In this document: in pieces, positions 35,524 through 44,735 of the stretch
Layout of the letters: every line of letters begins with the position of its first letter
How positions within the stretch are numbered: the stretch's first letter is position 1
Notes under the pieces: model-generated
What the model was told of the DNA's origin: nothing
Seen by the model: the letters and a program-made list of their open reading frames with translations, nothing else
Databases searched by the model: none
Assembly (NCBI RefSeq): GCF_016587375.1
Contig: NZ_BNJG01000002.1
Location: 1 to 64,000, forward strand
Reading direction: 5' to 3'
Length of the DNA stretch: 64,000 bases
Source: Ktedonobacter robiniae
Lineage (GTDB): Bacteria; Chloroflexota; Ktedonobacteria; Ktedonobacterales; Ktedonobacteraceae
Made by a program: the position numbers and the translations under genes

Positions 35524-35690
35524 AGCTCTGTCTTCCTCCGTTCCAGTTCTTTCTTCTGGGGACATACTACTGCGCAGGAGCGGAGAGCACAGCACACTAA
35601 GGTCTACTACGAGGTACCATTTGCCGCACGGTTGGGAAAAGGGTTGGGAGGTACAGCAGGGCTACTTGGGCGAAAGGAGATGAGCAATGG

Positions 35691-38600
35691 CTAGAGTAAA
35701 GATAACTCTCTGGCTCGTATGACCGCGTGGGTTCTGTTTTCCGCGTTGAGCTTCATCAGGAGAGCACTCACATGCTTTTTGACGGTCGTGAGAGAAATGA
35801 CCAGTTGATTGGCGATCTCTTGATTGCTAGCGCCCCTGGAAAGAAGCTGCAAGACCTCCCGCTCACGCGACGTGAGTGGTTCGATGGGAGCGCTTGTGGG
35901 AGCGATGTCTTGTGGTCGCTGAGATAGGTTTTTTTCAGAAATGGTTACAGCGATACCTTTGGTTGGTGCATTGGACGCCTGCTCGAAGGCCGAGAGTATC
36001 CGGGCAATAGAGTCTCTGGGGAGAGCGGCACTGCCGTCCTCGGGCTGATATGGCATTCCCTGCAACGCCTTGAGGAATTTGCGCATCGGTTCTCCCTCAT
36101 TCAGATAGACGCGCACATACCCTTCTGGCTTCGTGAGCGCGAACAGACGAGCTGCGATCTGGCAAGCCTGTGCATGTTTGCCTGCCTGGTGCAGTGCTAG
36201 AGCATACAGTGCGAGAAACGAGATAGTGGTAAGCAGATCTTCAGGCTGATCCAGATATTTACGAAAGCACTCCAACATTTCTACTGCCTGCGTATATCTG
36301 TTCTGAGCAAGATAGACGCGAATAAGCGCAAAGAATTCGTCTGTGCGTTGAACATCCCAGATATCTGTGTAAAACACCATCTGCGCTGCGCAGACATCCG
36401 CTGTCCCCAGATTGTCGTTTGCCAACCACCATTGCACACGAATTGCAATCAACACAGACTCGCGAACGACAAATCCCCGCTGTTGCAAACGTTCTAGCTC
36501 CTGGAGTGCTTGCCCGGCTGCGGAAAGATCTCCCGCCGCCAGTTCGATCTCGAAGAGCAGTTGATATCCCCAGGTGAGCAGATCGATCTGCTGCCAGAGG
36601 GTCGAGTGCTGGAGCATCGGCAGAAGCGTGGCGCGGGCCTCGGCCAGCCGATTCCATTGATAGAGGATATGCCCCTGGTGATACGAAAAATACGCGACCA
36701 GGAAAGCAGGGCCATCAACCTGTGTACTCAGCTCGCGAGCCACTAGCACTTCCTGATATGCCTGGTGCAGTTGTCCAGCATGCCGATAGACATGGATTAG
36801 CCAGTGCGTCACCTGGATGGTCGCAAAATGATCGCGTGCCTGGCTCATACGCTTCCTGGAAGCCAGGAAGAGCGGGATGAGCGAGGCAGCTTCATGCAGA
36901 AGAATAGCACGGAACATAAAGGCGATGGAGAGCAGGATCACCTGCCAGATCGGCTCATCGTCCCTCTCCAACTGCTGCATCTGCTGATAGAGCAGGCCCA
37001 GATAGGCCCGGTCATTGCGGAAAACCGCATCCTCCGCCGCGCTCCACGTACGCAGGACATGCAGGCGCTGCCAGAGTAGTTCTTCATCGATCAGAGGCGC
37101 GGGAACGCTCGCGGCGAGTCCTGGCTGGTTCTCCTGTAATCGGAGAGCCTCCTCCACGCGTGCCATCATCTGCTTCGTCTGCTCACGCGCTCGGGCGCGT
37201 TGCTCCTGGCTGGTCGAAGCAAAGGAGGTGAGCAGATAGAGTGCCGCAGTTAGTACCAAAGGGGCATGCTCGCGTACTACGGCATCGGGCAGTGCCATAA
37301 TCCAGCGATGGAAAGTCTGGATCTCTCCATGCCACCAGGTCTCCCGGGCCATGCGCTCCATCAGAGAAGCGGCGACGGCGAAATCCGCTGCCGCCAGCCG
37401 GTGGGCGATGGCTTCCCGCGGCTCTCCCTGCTCTTCATACCAGCGCGCCGCCCGCCGATGCAATTCGGCAATGAGCGTGGGGTGTGTGGCACGCAGGCGC
37501 GCGAGGAGCGCTTCGCGAAACAGATCGTGCAGACGATACCAGCGTCGTTCTTCATCCAGAGCGATCAGGAAGAGATGAGCGCGCTCAAGCTCCTGAAGTC
37601 TCGCCTGACTGGCCGGTTCCTCAGTGACCGCCTGACAGAGGTCCGCGTTCAGATGTGAAAGGACCGAGATGCGAAGCAGAAAGTTCTGGAGAGGCGCTTC
37701 CAGATGAGAGAGAATCTCCTCCTGAATGTAATCCAGCAGATAGCGTTGACTGCCGGTAAATGCTCGGACGAAGGCCGCATGATCCTCTCGTTGTTGTAGA
37801 ACCAGTGCTGCCAGTTGCAGGCCCGCAATCCACCCTTCAGTGCGCTGCTCCAGGACATCCACTTCTTCTTGCGAGAGGGTAAGCTTCATGGCTCCGTTGA
37901 GGAAATGGGCAGCTTCACTCTGCTGAAAGCGCAGATCGGCATCCCGCAATTCGCGCAGTTGATCGCGAACACGCAGACGAGAGAGGGAAAACGGTGGATC
38001 AACGCGACTGGCAAGCACCAGATGTACCTGGGCAGGCACATGTTCCAGCCAGAAAAGCAAAGCCTCGTGAATGGCCTGCTCCTCAATCACATGATAGTCG
38101 TCCAGTATCAGGACAAGATCTTCTGTCAGTTCCGTCAGTTCGTTGAGCAGGGCAGTAAGCACCGTAGCAAAGGGCGGCAGTACGGGCTGGTGCACCATGT
38201 TGAGTGCGACCTCACCGATCCCGGGCAGGTGCGTTCGCAAGGCCATGATCACCGACACCCAGAAGCGGGTGATGTCATTGTCGGTCTCATCGAGGGTCAG
38301 CCAGGCAACCCTGCGGGATCGGGCCGCAGAATGAGCCACCCAGGCGGAGAGCAGGGTCGTTTTCCCACTGCCAGCAGAGGCGGAAAGCAAGAGTAACCGG
38401 CGAGAAAGCACCGTATCCACCTCAGCGAGCAAGCGCTCACGCTCGACAAGCGTAGCAGGCACAGGCGGGTGAACAAGCCTAGTTAAGAGCAGCTCCATCC
38501 CGTGTTCAGTCTGGTGCAGAGCAGAGGTACTCGCCGTATGTGGTATCTGAGGCAGCGTGGCGTGTGCCAGATCATGTGCCACCTCTTCCAAGCGCGCAAA

Positions 38601-38879
38601 CGTCACGTTGGTCGTCTGTCCAAGATAGCGTTTCGCGGTGCGATGGGCGGCGGTGTGGTACGCATACCAATACGCACCTCCTCGCGGTCGAGCCTCTTTG
38701 TAGACATTGAGACGGCCACAACGGCCCCGGAAAGTGAACGAGGTGGCAACTTCGAGCCAGGCTAACCACCGAGATTCGTCTCCCGGGCGAAAACGTTGCT
38801 CCAGATGACCGGAGGTAGACAACTCATAGAGGGCCTGATCGGCAGACCAGCGAAGTACGTGAAGCGGTGACCTCGGCAT
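35691..38879 (-). CDS. MalT-like LuxR-family ATP-dependent regulator
   Basis: A 1062-residue STAND-type regulator. Residues 1-100 form a basic module (WYAYHTAAHRTAKRYLGQTT). Walker A is SASAGSGKTTLLSAW at about 170 and the Walker B-like VLILDDYHVIEEQAIHEAL at about 260. The arginine-rich NTPase part, winged helix and TPR-like helical repeats fill 400-980. A LuxR HTH closes the protein (LTSREREVLQLLSRGASNQE, SLTTVKKHVSALLMKL). I chose ATG 38879, preceded by GAAAGG, over the open frame to 38963. It ends 170 bases from the operon at 35523 on the same strand and may regulate it. Confidence 0.9.
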   Translation of the reverse strand: MPRSPLHVLRWSADQALYELSTSGHLEQRFRPGDESRWLAWLEVATSFTFRGRCGRLNVYKEARPRGGAYWYAYHTAAHRTAKRYLGQTTNVTFARLEEVAHDLAHATLPQIPHTASTSALHQTEHGMELLLTRLVHPPVPATLVERERLLAEVDTVLSRRLLLLSASAGSGKTTLLSAWVAHSAARSRRVAWLTLDETDNDITRFWVSVIMALRTHLPGIGEVALNMVHQPVLPPFATVLTALLNELTELTEDLVLILDDYHVIEEQAIHEALLFWLEHVPAQVHLVLASRVDPPFSLSRLRVRDQLRELRDADLRFQQSEAAHFLNGAMKLTLSQEEVDVLEQRTEGWIAGLQLAALVLQQREDHAAFVRAFTGSQRYLLDYIQEEILSHLEAPLQNFLLRISVLSHLNADLCQAVTEEPASQARLQELERAHLFLIALDEERRWYRLHDLFREALLARLRATHPTLIAELHRRAARWYEEQGEPREAIAHRLAAADFAVAASLMERMARETWWHGEIQTFHRWIMALPDAVVREHAPLVLTAALYLLTSFASTSQEQRARAREQTKQMMARVEEALRLQENQPGLAASVPAPLIDEELLWQRLHVLRTWSAAEDAVFRNDRAYLGLLYQQMQQLERDDEPIWQVILLSIAFMFRAILLHEAASLIPLFLASRKRMSQARDHFATIQVTHWLIHVYRHAGQLHQAYQEVLVARELSTQVDGPAFLVAYFSYHQGHILYQWNRLAEARATLLPMLQHSTLWQQIDLLTWGYQLLFEIELAAGDLSAAGQALQELERLQQRGFVVRESVLIAIRVQWWLANDNLGTADVCAAQMVFYTDIWDVQRTDEFFALIRVYLAQNRYTQAVEMLECFRKYLDQPEDLLTTISFLALYALALHQAGKHAQACQIAARLFALTKPEGYVRVYLNEGEPMRKFLKALQGMPYQPEDGSAALPRDSIARILSAFEQASNAPTKGIAVTISEKNLSQRPQDIAPTSAPIEPLTSREREVLQLLSRGASNQEIANQLVISLTTVKKHVSALLMKLNAENRTHAVIRARELSLL

Positions 38880-38899
38880 ACGACCTTTCTTTTCTCGCG

Positions 38900-39172
38900 T
38901 TGTTCCCAACACCCCACATGTTCCTCCCAACAGGAAAAAGTATAGCAGAGACGATGGCAGCAAACAAGGAGCACTTTACATTCGGACACTGGTGCGGGAT
39001 TGTGTGGGCGAAGGGTGCCGATTACTTCCCTTATCAGCACCGTGATTCTCTGCAAACGCGCCTACGGTGCTGATAAGGTGTTGCGTTTTGCCGCGTTTTC
39101 TGCTATCCTGACGCTGCCGATAAGTTGCACACAGCGGAAACAAGCCGCCTGAGAACGCACACGAGGGGCACT
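38900..39172 (+). promoter_or_regulatory. Candidate TnpI resolution site and tnpI promoter region
   Basis: CTTATCAGCACCGT (39030-39043) and ACGGTGCTGATAAG (39064-39077) form a perfect 14-bp inverted repeat around 20 bases. Related GATAAG motifs follow near 39072 and 39117 (CGATAAGTTGCAC). In Tn4430 the recombinase TnpI acts on an inverted-repeat core plus accessory repeats just upstream of tnpI; position and design match here. GAGGGG before ATG 39173 is the ribosome binding site. Confidence 0.55.
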
Positions 39173-40183
39173 ATGTTCGATCCCATCCTGGAACAATACC
39201 TGGCGCAGCTTTCCGCCGCCGGGAAATCACCAGCGACCCGGCGCGCGGTCCGCTCCGACCTTACCCAGTTTTGCACCTGGTGGGAGCGAACCAGAGAGCG
39301 TTCCTTTGATCTGACGCAGGTCGTGGAGCGGGATCTGCGCACATGGAAGGCGTGTCGTCAGCAGGACGAGGGAGCGGCCCCTGCAACCATCAATCGCGGA
39401 CTCTCGACGCTGCGTCGCGTCTGTTCCTGGGCGGTCGAACAGCGGCTGCTGGCAGAAAATCCCACCAAGGAGGTTTCAGATGTTGCCTCCACGCCCGTCG
39501 CGCCGCGCTCGTTGCCGGATCAGGCAGTGGACGCCTTACTGCGTGCTACCCGCGCTGAACCCGATCCCCGGTTACGCTTGCGGGATGAAGCATTGCTCGC
39601 GCTGCTGGTCTACGGCGGGGTGCGCATCCAGGAAGCCTGCGATGTCCAGCTCCGTGATCTGGATCTGCCGTCAGGAACCCTGGTAGTGCGCAGCGGCAAA
39701 GGTGGGAAAGCGCGCCGCCTGCCGTTGCATTCGGAGGCGCAGCGGACGCTCTCCCGCTATCTCCAGGAAGTGCGCTGTCCGGAAGGATTGCCCCCGATCG
39801 GCAGTGAACAGGAGCGCTCCCCGCTCCTCGTGGGTATGCAGCGCGCGGTGGCCGGGCGTCCGCTGGTGCCAGGAATCAAACCACGGGTAGCTCGCCAACG
39901 TATTACCCAGATGGGTAAGATCGCGGCAACCCAGCTTGGGGAGGCAGCTACACGCGAGCGCGATCTGGAACGAGCAGAGCAGTTACGTGCCTGCGCGTGC
40001 CAGGTGGAAACTGCCTCACCGCACCAGCTCCGTCATAGCCTGGCGCGACGCATGCTCAAAACCGGGGCGCAGCTCCCCGAAGTGCAGCGGCTGCTTGGTC
40101 ATAGCCGACTTTCGACCACAGGACTCTATCTCACCCCCAGCGAAGAAGATGTGCGTGCTGCGGTGGAGCGGGCTGGCCTCTAA
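39173..40183 (+). CDS. TnpI-like tyrosine recombinase (cointegrate resolvase)
   Basis: A 336-residue tyrosine recombinase. The core-binding domain is at 1-110 (SPATRRAVRSDLTQFCTWW). The catalytic domain shows Arg in YGGVRIQEACDVQLRDLDL, Lys in VRSGKGGKARRLPL, HQLRHSLARRML (His-x-x-Arg), LGHSRLSTTGLY and the nucleophile Tyr in GLYLTPSEEDV. It sits between an inverted-repeat site and tnpA. In Tn4430-type transposons this enzyme resolves the cointegrate made by TnpA. The gene is intact. Confidence 0.85.
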   Translation: MFDPILEQYLAQLSAAGKSPATRRAVRSDLTQFCTWWERTRERSFDLTQVVERDLRTWKACRQQDEGAAPATINRGLSTLRRVCSWAVEQRLLAENPTKEVSDVASTPVAPRSLPDQAVDALLRATRAEPDPRLRLRDEALLALLVYGGVRIQEACDVQLRDLDLPSGTLVVRSGKGGKARRLPLHSEAQRTLSRYLQEVRCPEGLPPIGSEQERSPLLVGMQRAVAGRPLVPGIKPRVARQRITQMGKIAATQLGEAATRERDLERAEQLRACACQVETASPHQLRHSLARRMLKTGAQLPEVQRLLGHSRLSTTGLYLTPSEEDVRAAVERAGL

Positions 40184-40267
40184 GGTAGGCATAGGTAGAG
40201 CGAATCCGATGCGGAGCTGGGAGAACGAACACAGGCGTATCAGTGGCGGAAGAAGAGGGAGAAAAAG

Positions 40268-42218
40268 GTGGAACACGTGGAAGTGGAGCATGTGGAGAGG
40301 GAAGAAGAAAAGCATCCAGCAGAGAATCTCCTTGCCCTGCGGCGATTCAAGGTGCTGGATGGGGAATGGACCTCAGAAGAATTGGGGCGGTTCTTCTGGC
40401 TGACGCCAGAGGATATGCTCCAGGTGAAGACCTGTCGTGGCGCAGCCAACCGTCTCGGCTTCGCGCTGAATCTGCTCCTGATGCGGAGGCTTTCTTGTCC
40501 ATTTCCTGAGCAGGGGCAGATCCCGCCTCGCATTGTGCAGTTTGTGGCGATGCAGCTCAATGTGCATCCCGAAGCGCTCACTGAATATGCGCTACGCCGT
40601 CCCCAGACGCGCGACGAGCATCTGGTCCAGATACGCACGTATCTGGGTGTGCGCCCGTATGTGCATGCGCAGGATCAGCCGCAGCTTACGGAATATCTGC
40701 TCACGCGCGCCTTGCAGCGCGACGATCCAGCCGTGCTGCTCGAAGAAGCGGAGGAGTGGTTGCGGGATAAGGACATTCTCTTTCCAGCGGAGTCAGCCAT
40801 CCAGAAACTGATTGCTCAGGTACGTCCCCAGGCGGAACAGCATGTGTTCTCCGCGATCACTCGCCAACTCACCCCAGCCCAGAAGCAGGCGCTGGAAGAC
40901 CTGTTGCAACGTGAACAGGGCAAACGGGGCTCCACCCTGGCCTGGCTGAAAGAACCTGCCGTGAAAGCCTCGCCCCCTGCCATCAAGATGCTGATCACGA
41001 AGCTCGAAACCGTCCGCCAGCTTCAGGTGAGTTCCATCGAACTCTCTGCACTCAACCGCAATCGCGTGCGTGTTCTGGCCCACCTTGGCGAGAAATACCA
41101 TCGGGATTCGCTGCTGCGTTTCTCCGAGGAGAAACGGGCGGCGTTGCTCGTCTGCTATCTCCAGGATCTTCAACAAGAGTTACTGGATCGGCTCCTCACC
41201 TCGTTTACCGATCTGCTGGTCGGTATCTTCCGGCGCACCGAACGCAAAGAACAGGCACACCATATCACCCATGGGAAGGCGCTGACCCACCATGTCCATA
41301 CCCTGCGCAAGGTCGTCAAGGTCGTGCTTGATCCTGCGGTGCCCGATGACCAGGTACGTCCACAGATCTTCGCGGCGGTTCCACAGACCCAGTTACAGGA
41401 AGTGTACGATGATTCGGGTGCCAAGGCGCGTCCAGAGGACGGGCAGACGTTTGATTTGCTGCTCAGGCATTACCCCTTTCTCCGCCAATTCTTGCCAGGT
41501 CTGCTCACGGCACTGGAGTTCACCGGGACCAGCGCCGCGCAGCCCGTGGTGCAAGCGATCGCCGCGCATTCGGGATCTTGCTGACCACTGTCTCTATCCG
41601 CTGGCCAGCGTCATGGATTATGGGGTGTTAAAGCCACTCTTTCGAGGAGCACCCATCTGGCGGGATCTCATTGTGCGGTGCTGGGATGATATGCATCGCA
41701 TCTCCGCCTCCCTCAAGGATGGGACGGTGACCGCTGTTCTGCTCACCAGTAAACTCCAGGCTCTCGACAACAAGAACCTGATCCATCGCGGGCTGGAAGA
41801 ATACGGGCGCATGCTTAGCACCATCGACATGCTGACCTTCATCTCGGACAAACCCCATCGGCGCAAGGTTGGGCGCATGCTCAATAAGGGAGAGGCGGTC
41901 CATAGCCTGGCCCGCGATGTCGCTTATGGGCAACGCGGCGTCCTCACCGATCGTGATTTCGCCAGTCAACTCAACCGTGCAACGTGCCTCAGCCTCCTGC
42001 TCAATATCATCGCTGTCTGGAACACCCGCTATATGCAGGCAGCACTTGATCACCTGCGGACCACCGGCTATCCTGTCCTGGAAAGCGATCTGGAGCATTT
42101 ATCGCCAATTATCTCGGCCCATATCAACTTGCATGGCTCGCATCATCTGGACTTGCAAGCTCCCAAAAAGCGGAAAGGACAACTGCGCCCCTTGCGAACA
42201 ACGCCTACACTCTTCTAA
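40268..42218 (+). pseudogene. Tn3-family transposase TnpA with the catalytic middle deleted
   Basis: The N-terminal part (40268-41577) matches Tn3 TnpA: GEWTSEELGRFFWLTPED, CRGAANRLGFALNLLLMRR and QIPPRIVQFVAMQLNVHP. It ends with FLPGLLTALEFTGTSAAQPV. The next residues in another frame (from 41578) are RIRDLADHCLYPLASVM, which in intact TnpA lie several hundred residues later, just after the second catalytic Asp. The C-terminal part keeps the Glu in RMLNKGEAVHSLARDV and the end RPLRTTPTLF. Both catalytic Asp residues and the zone between them are gone, so the element cannot move itself. Confidence 0.85.
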
Positions 42219-42277
42219 AGAGATTGGCGGGAGGCTTAGCGTTGTCGATTCAACCCACCTCTAGACAACATTGAGGG

Positions 42278-42315
42278 CTTAGCGTTGTAAATTTCGTCGG
42301 CGGGCCTAATAGGCC
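42278..42315 (-). repeat. Right 38-bp Tn3-type inverted repeat
   Basis: CTTAGCGTTGTAAATTTCG runs to GGGCCTAATAGGCC. It lies 60 bases past the stop of the deleted tnpA. Another CTTAGCGTTGT is found at 42235-42245, so the inner motif is doubled here as it is near the left end. Confidence 0.8.
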
Positions 42316-42317
42316 AA

Positions 42318-44588
42318 TTGGCCCGTAAGTGTAGCAAATATCAGACGCAGCCACTTTTGAGGTTCAAGGCAGAACGGCGTCACGCCTTGTTGAGGGCACA
42401 CCTCTTTGAACTGTCGCAGGATCTCACAGACCAGGCGCTTGATCAGTTTGATAAACTGCTGGGGGAACTCTTGCGAAAAGGAGAACGGCGTCAAGAGAAG
42501 CATTTTCACACGAATGCCCGCAAGCTCAATAGTCATCTGACGATCTTAGCCAGAGCAGCGGAAGCGTTTTTACTGGCAAGAACAGAGGGAAATGACCCTG
42601 TGGCAGCAGTGCTGACTGCCGTTTCTGAGCCTCAGCTTGCTGCCACAGTAGACTCCGCCAAGCAATTGCTGCGACCAGAAAATCTGGATTCGTTGGATCT
42701 GATCGAATCACGATATACCCCCATGCGACAAAGCCTCCTTTCCCTCTATCAGGCATTGGACTTCCAGCCCGTTCGTAGGAGTGAGCCTGCGCTTGCCGCA
42801 CTGGAGTACGTCTCGGATCTGGCTGAGCGTCGCAAGCGTGTCACCGCCCGCGAACAGAAAATAGGGAGAGTGAAGATGATCGCCCCTTTGGGGCATCTCA
42901 CCGAACGGTGGCGCAAGCATGCGCTGCAGGGGGACGAAATCTCACCTAATTACTATGAAGCTGCCGCTTTTGAAGTCCTGAAAGGACGAGTTCGCTCAGG
43001 AGATATCGCCGTGGGCGGAAGCCGACGGTATCGAGCCTTCGAGGGCTATCTCTTACCGGCACCACACTTTGAGCACCTCACTCAGAAAAGCCAAACGAGA
43101 CTCGCTGTGAGTAATGAAGCGGAAGCGTATCTAGCAGACAAACAGCGAGAAATTCTGGAAAGGCTCGTTGCTCTTCAGGAGAGTATCGGGAAGGTCGAAG
43201 GTAGTCTCTGCCTCGACGAGAAAGGGCACTTGTATCTGCCACCACTGGAGAAGGAGATTCCTGCTGAGGTGGAGCGCATGCGGCCGCGTGCCTATGGCAT
43301 GCTTCCGCCGGTCAAGTTGCCCGACCTGCTGCTGGAACTGGATAATTGGACCGGTTTTCTGCGGCCTTTTACTCATCTGACCAGTGGCGATGCGCCAGTA
43401 GGCGAAGCGAAACTGATCCTGGTTGCGGCACTGATGGGGATGGGCATGAACCTGGGACTGACCAAGATGGAACAGTCTTGTCCCTATACCTATCGCCAAC
43501 TCTCCTGGTCAGTAGACTGGCATATTCGTGAGGAGACACTGCTAGCATCTCTGGCCTGTCTAGATAACTTTGTGCTCTCGGCGCCACTCTCGCGCAGTTG
43601 GGGGGATGGGACGACCTCGTCTTCTGATGGGATGCGCATGCATGTAGGGGTGAAAGCCGCGAACGCGGAATACAACGCTAAATACTTTGGAGCGGGGCGG
43701 GGGACCAACATTTATACCCATGCGGCTGACATCTGGGTTCCTTTTGGCAAGCCGCAGGTGATCGGGACGAATGAGGAGGCTCTCTATGCGATTGATGCGT
43801 TGTGCCATCACGAGAGCGACTTGCATATTCGCGAGCATTACACTGATACTGGAGGGAGCACCGAGCATGTGTTTGCCTTGGCATCGTTGCTCGGCTTCCG
43901 CTTTGCCCCACGCATCGCTGATGCTCTCTCCAAGAAATTGTATCTGCTGGATGAGGTGGGAGAGCATGGGCCGTTGAATACGCTGCTCTTCGATCAGGTG
44001 AATAAGAAGCTCATCATCGAGCAGTGGGATGAAATGCGGCGTGTGGCTTCTTCCATTCGTCATGGGACGGTATCAGCTTCGTTGCTGATGCGCAAACTGG
44101 CCGCCTACCCGCGCCAAAACCAGGTAGCGCGTGCCCTGACGGAAATGGGAAAGCTCGAACGGACGGTATTTCTGCTAGAATATTTCCGCGATGCCGCTCT
44201 GCGCCGCCGCATTCTGATCGGACTTAACAAAGGGGAAGCATTGCACGCGCTTGCTCGTCAGCTCTTCTTTGGCTGCTTGGGGGAACTGCGTGATCGAGCC
44301 CTGGAGGACCAGATCCACCGGGCTTCCTGTCTGCATCTGCTCGTTGCAGCCGTCGCAGCCTGGAACACGATTTATTTGACCGAAGCCTTTGCTACATTGC
44401 GCAAAGGTGGTGAGGACATTGCAGAAGCAACACTTGCTCACATTGCTCCACTGGGCTGGGAACATATTAATCTGATTGGGAATTATCATTTTGCGCCGCA
44501 GCCGGGACGCTCGTTAGAAAACCTCCGGCCTTTGCGTGTAGTAGAGTCAAAAGAAGGAAAAGAAGCCACCCAGGAGGTGGCTTCTTAA
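42318..44588 (+). pseudogene. Second Tn3-family TnpA, lacking the N-terminal domain
   Basis: The 756-residue frame begins abruptly after the right repeat. The first family residues are RRHALLRAHLFELSQDLTD, which sit about 250 residues into a normal TnpA of about 1000. All catalytic elements are present: Asp in SSDGMRMHVGVKAANAEYNA, Asp in HYTDTGGSTEHVFALASLLG and Glu in LNKGEALHALARQLFFG, ending ENLRPLRVV. The missing N-terminal domain binds the terminal repeats, so it should not transpose unaided. It differs from the tnpA at 40268 throughout, so the two come from different transposons. Confidence 0.85.
44560..44586 (+). terminator. Hairpin overlapping the end of tnpA
   Basis: AAGAAGCCACC and GGTGGCTTCTT form an 11-bp perfect stem with a CAGGA loop. 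The right arm runs to the first base of the tnpA stop codon. It fits a terminator that encodes the last residues of the protein. Confidence 0.6.
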
Positions 44589-44735
44589 AGCTCCACAGTG
44601 TGTGTCAAATACGTTCGTTTCTTAGGACTGTTCTCTCAAGAGAGACGCATTTCCCTTCGTCGATTGTGAGTCGAGAAGAGGAGCGCGTTCCGCTTCTGCT
44701 CGTGTGATCAGAACGTTCTCCTCCTCAAGCGCAAC

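Larger units (their letters stand above)
30840..42315. mobile_element. Tn3-family (Tn4430-like) transposon of about 11.5 kb with cargo
   Basis: The 38-bp inverted repeats at 30840-30877 and 42278-42315 begin GGCCTATTAGGCC and end CGCTAAG. Similarity continues about 25 bp inward. Inside lie a TnpI-like tyrosine recombinase, a palindromic candidate resolution site and an internally deleted Tn3 tnpA. The TnpI plus TnpA pairing is that of Tn4430. Cargo: esterase remnant, quinone-reductase-like enzyme, serine hydrolase, MFS transporter, small conserved protein and MalT-like regulator. The 5 bases outside the ends (CATCA, AATTG) do not match, so there is no target duplication; the two ends may come from different insertions. 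Confidence 0.6.

Noticed and set aside
30835..42320. 5-bp target duplication around the Tn3-type element
   Set aside because: The flanking bases are CATCA on the left and AATTG on the right. They do not match, so no duplication is claimed and the two ends may be of different origin.
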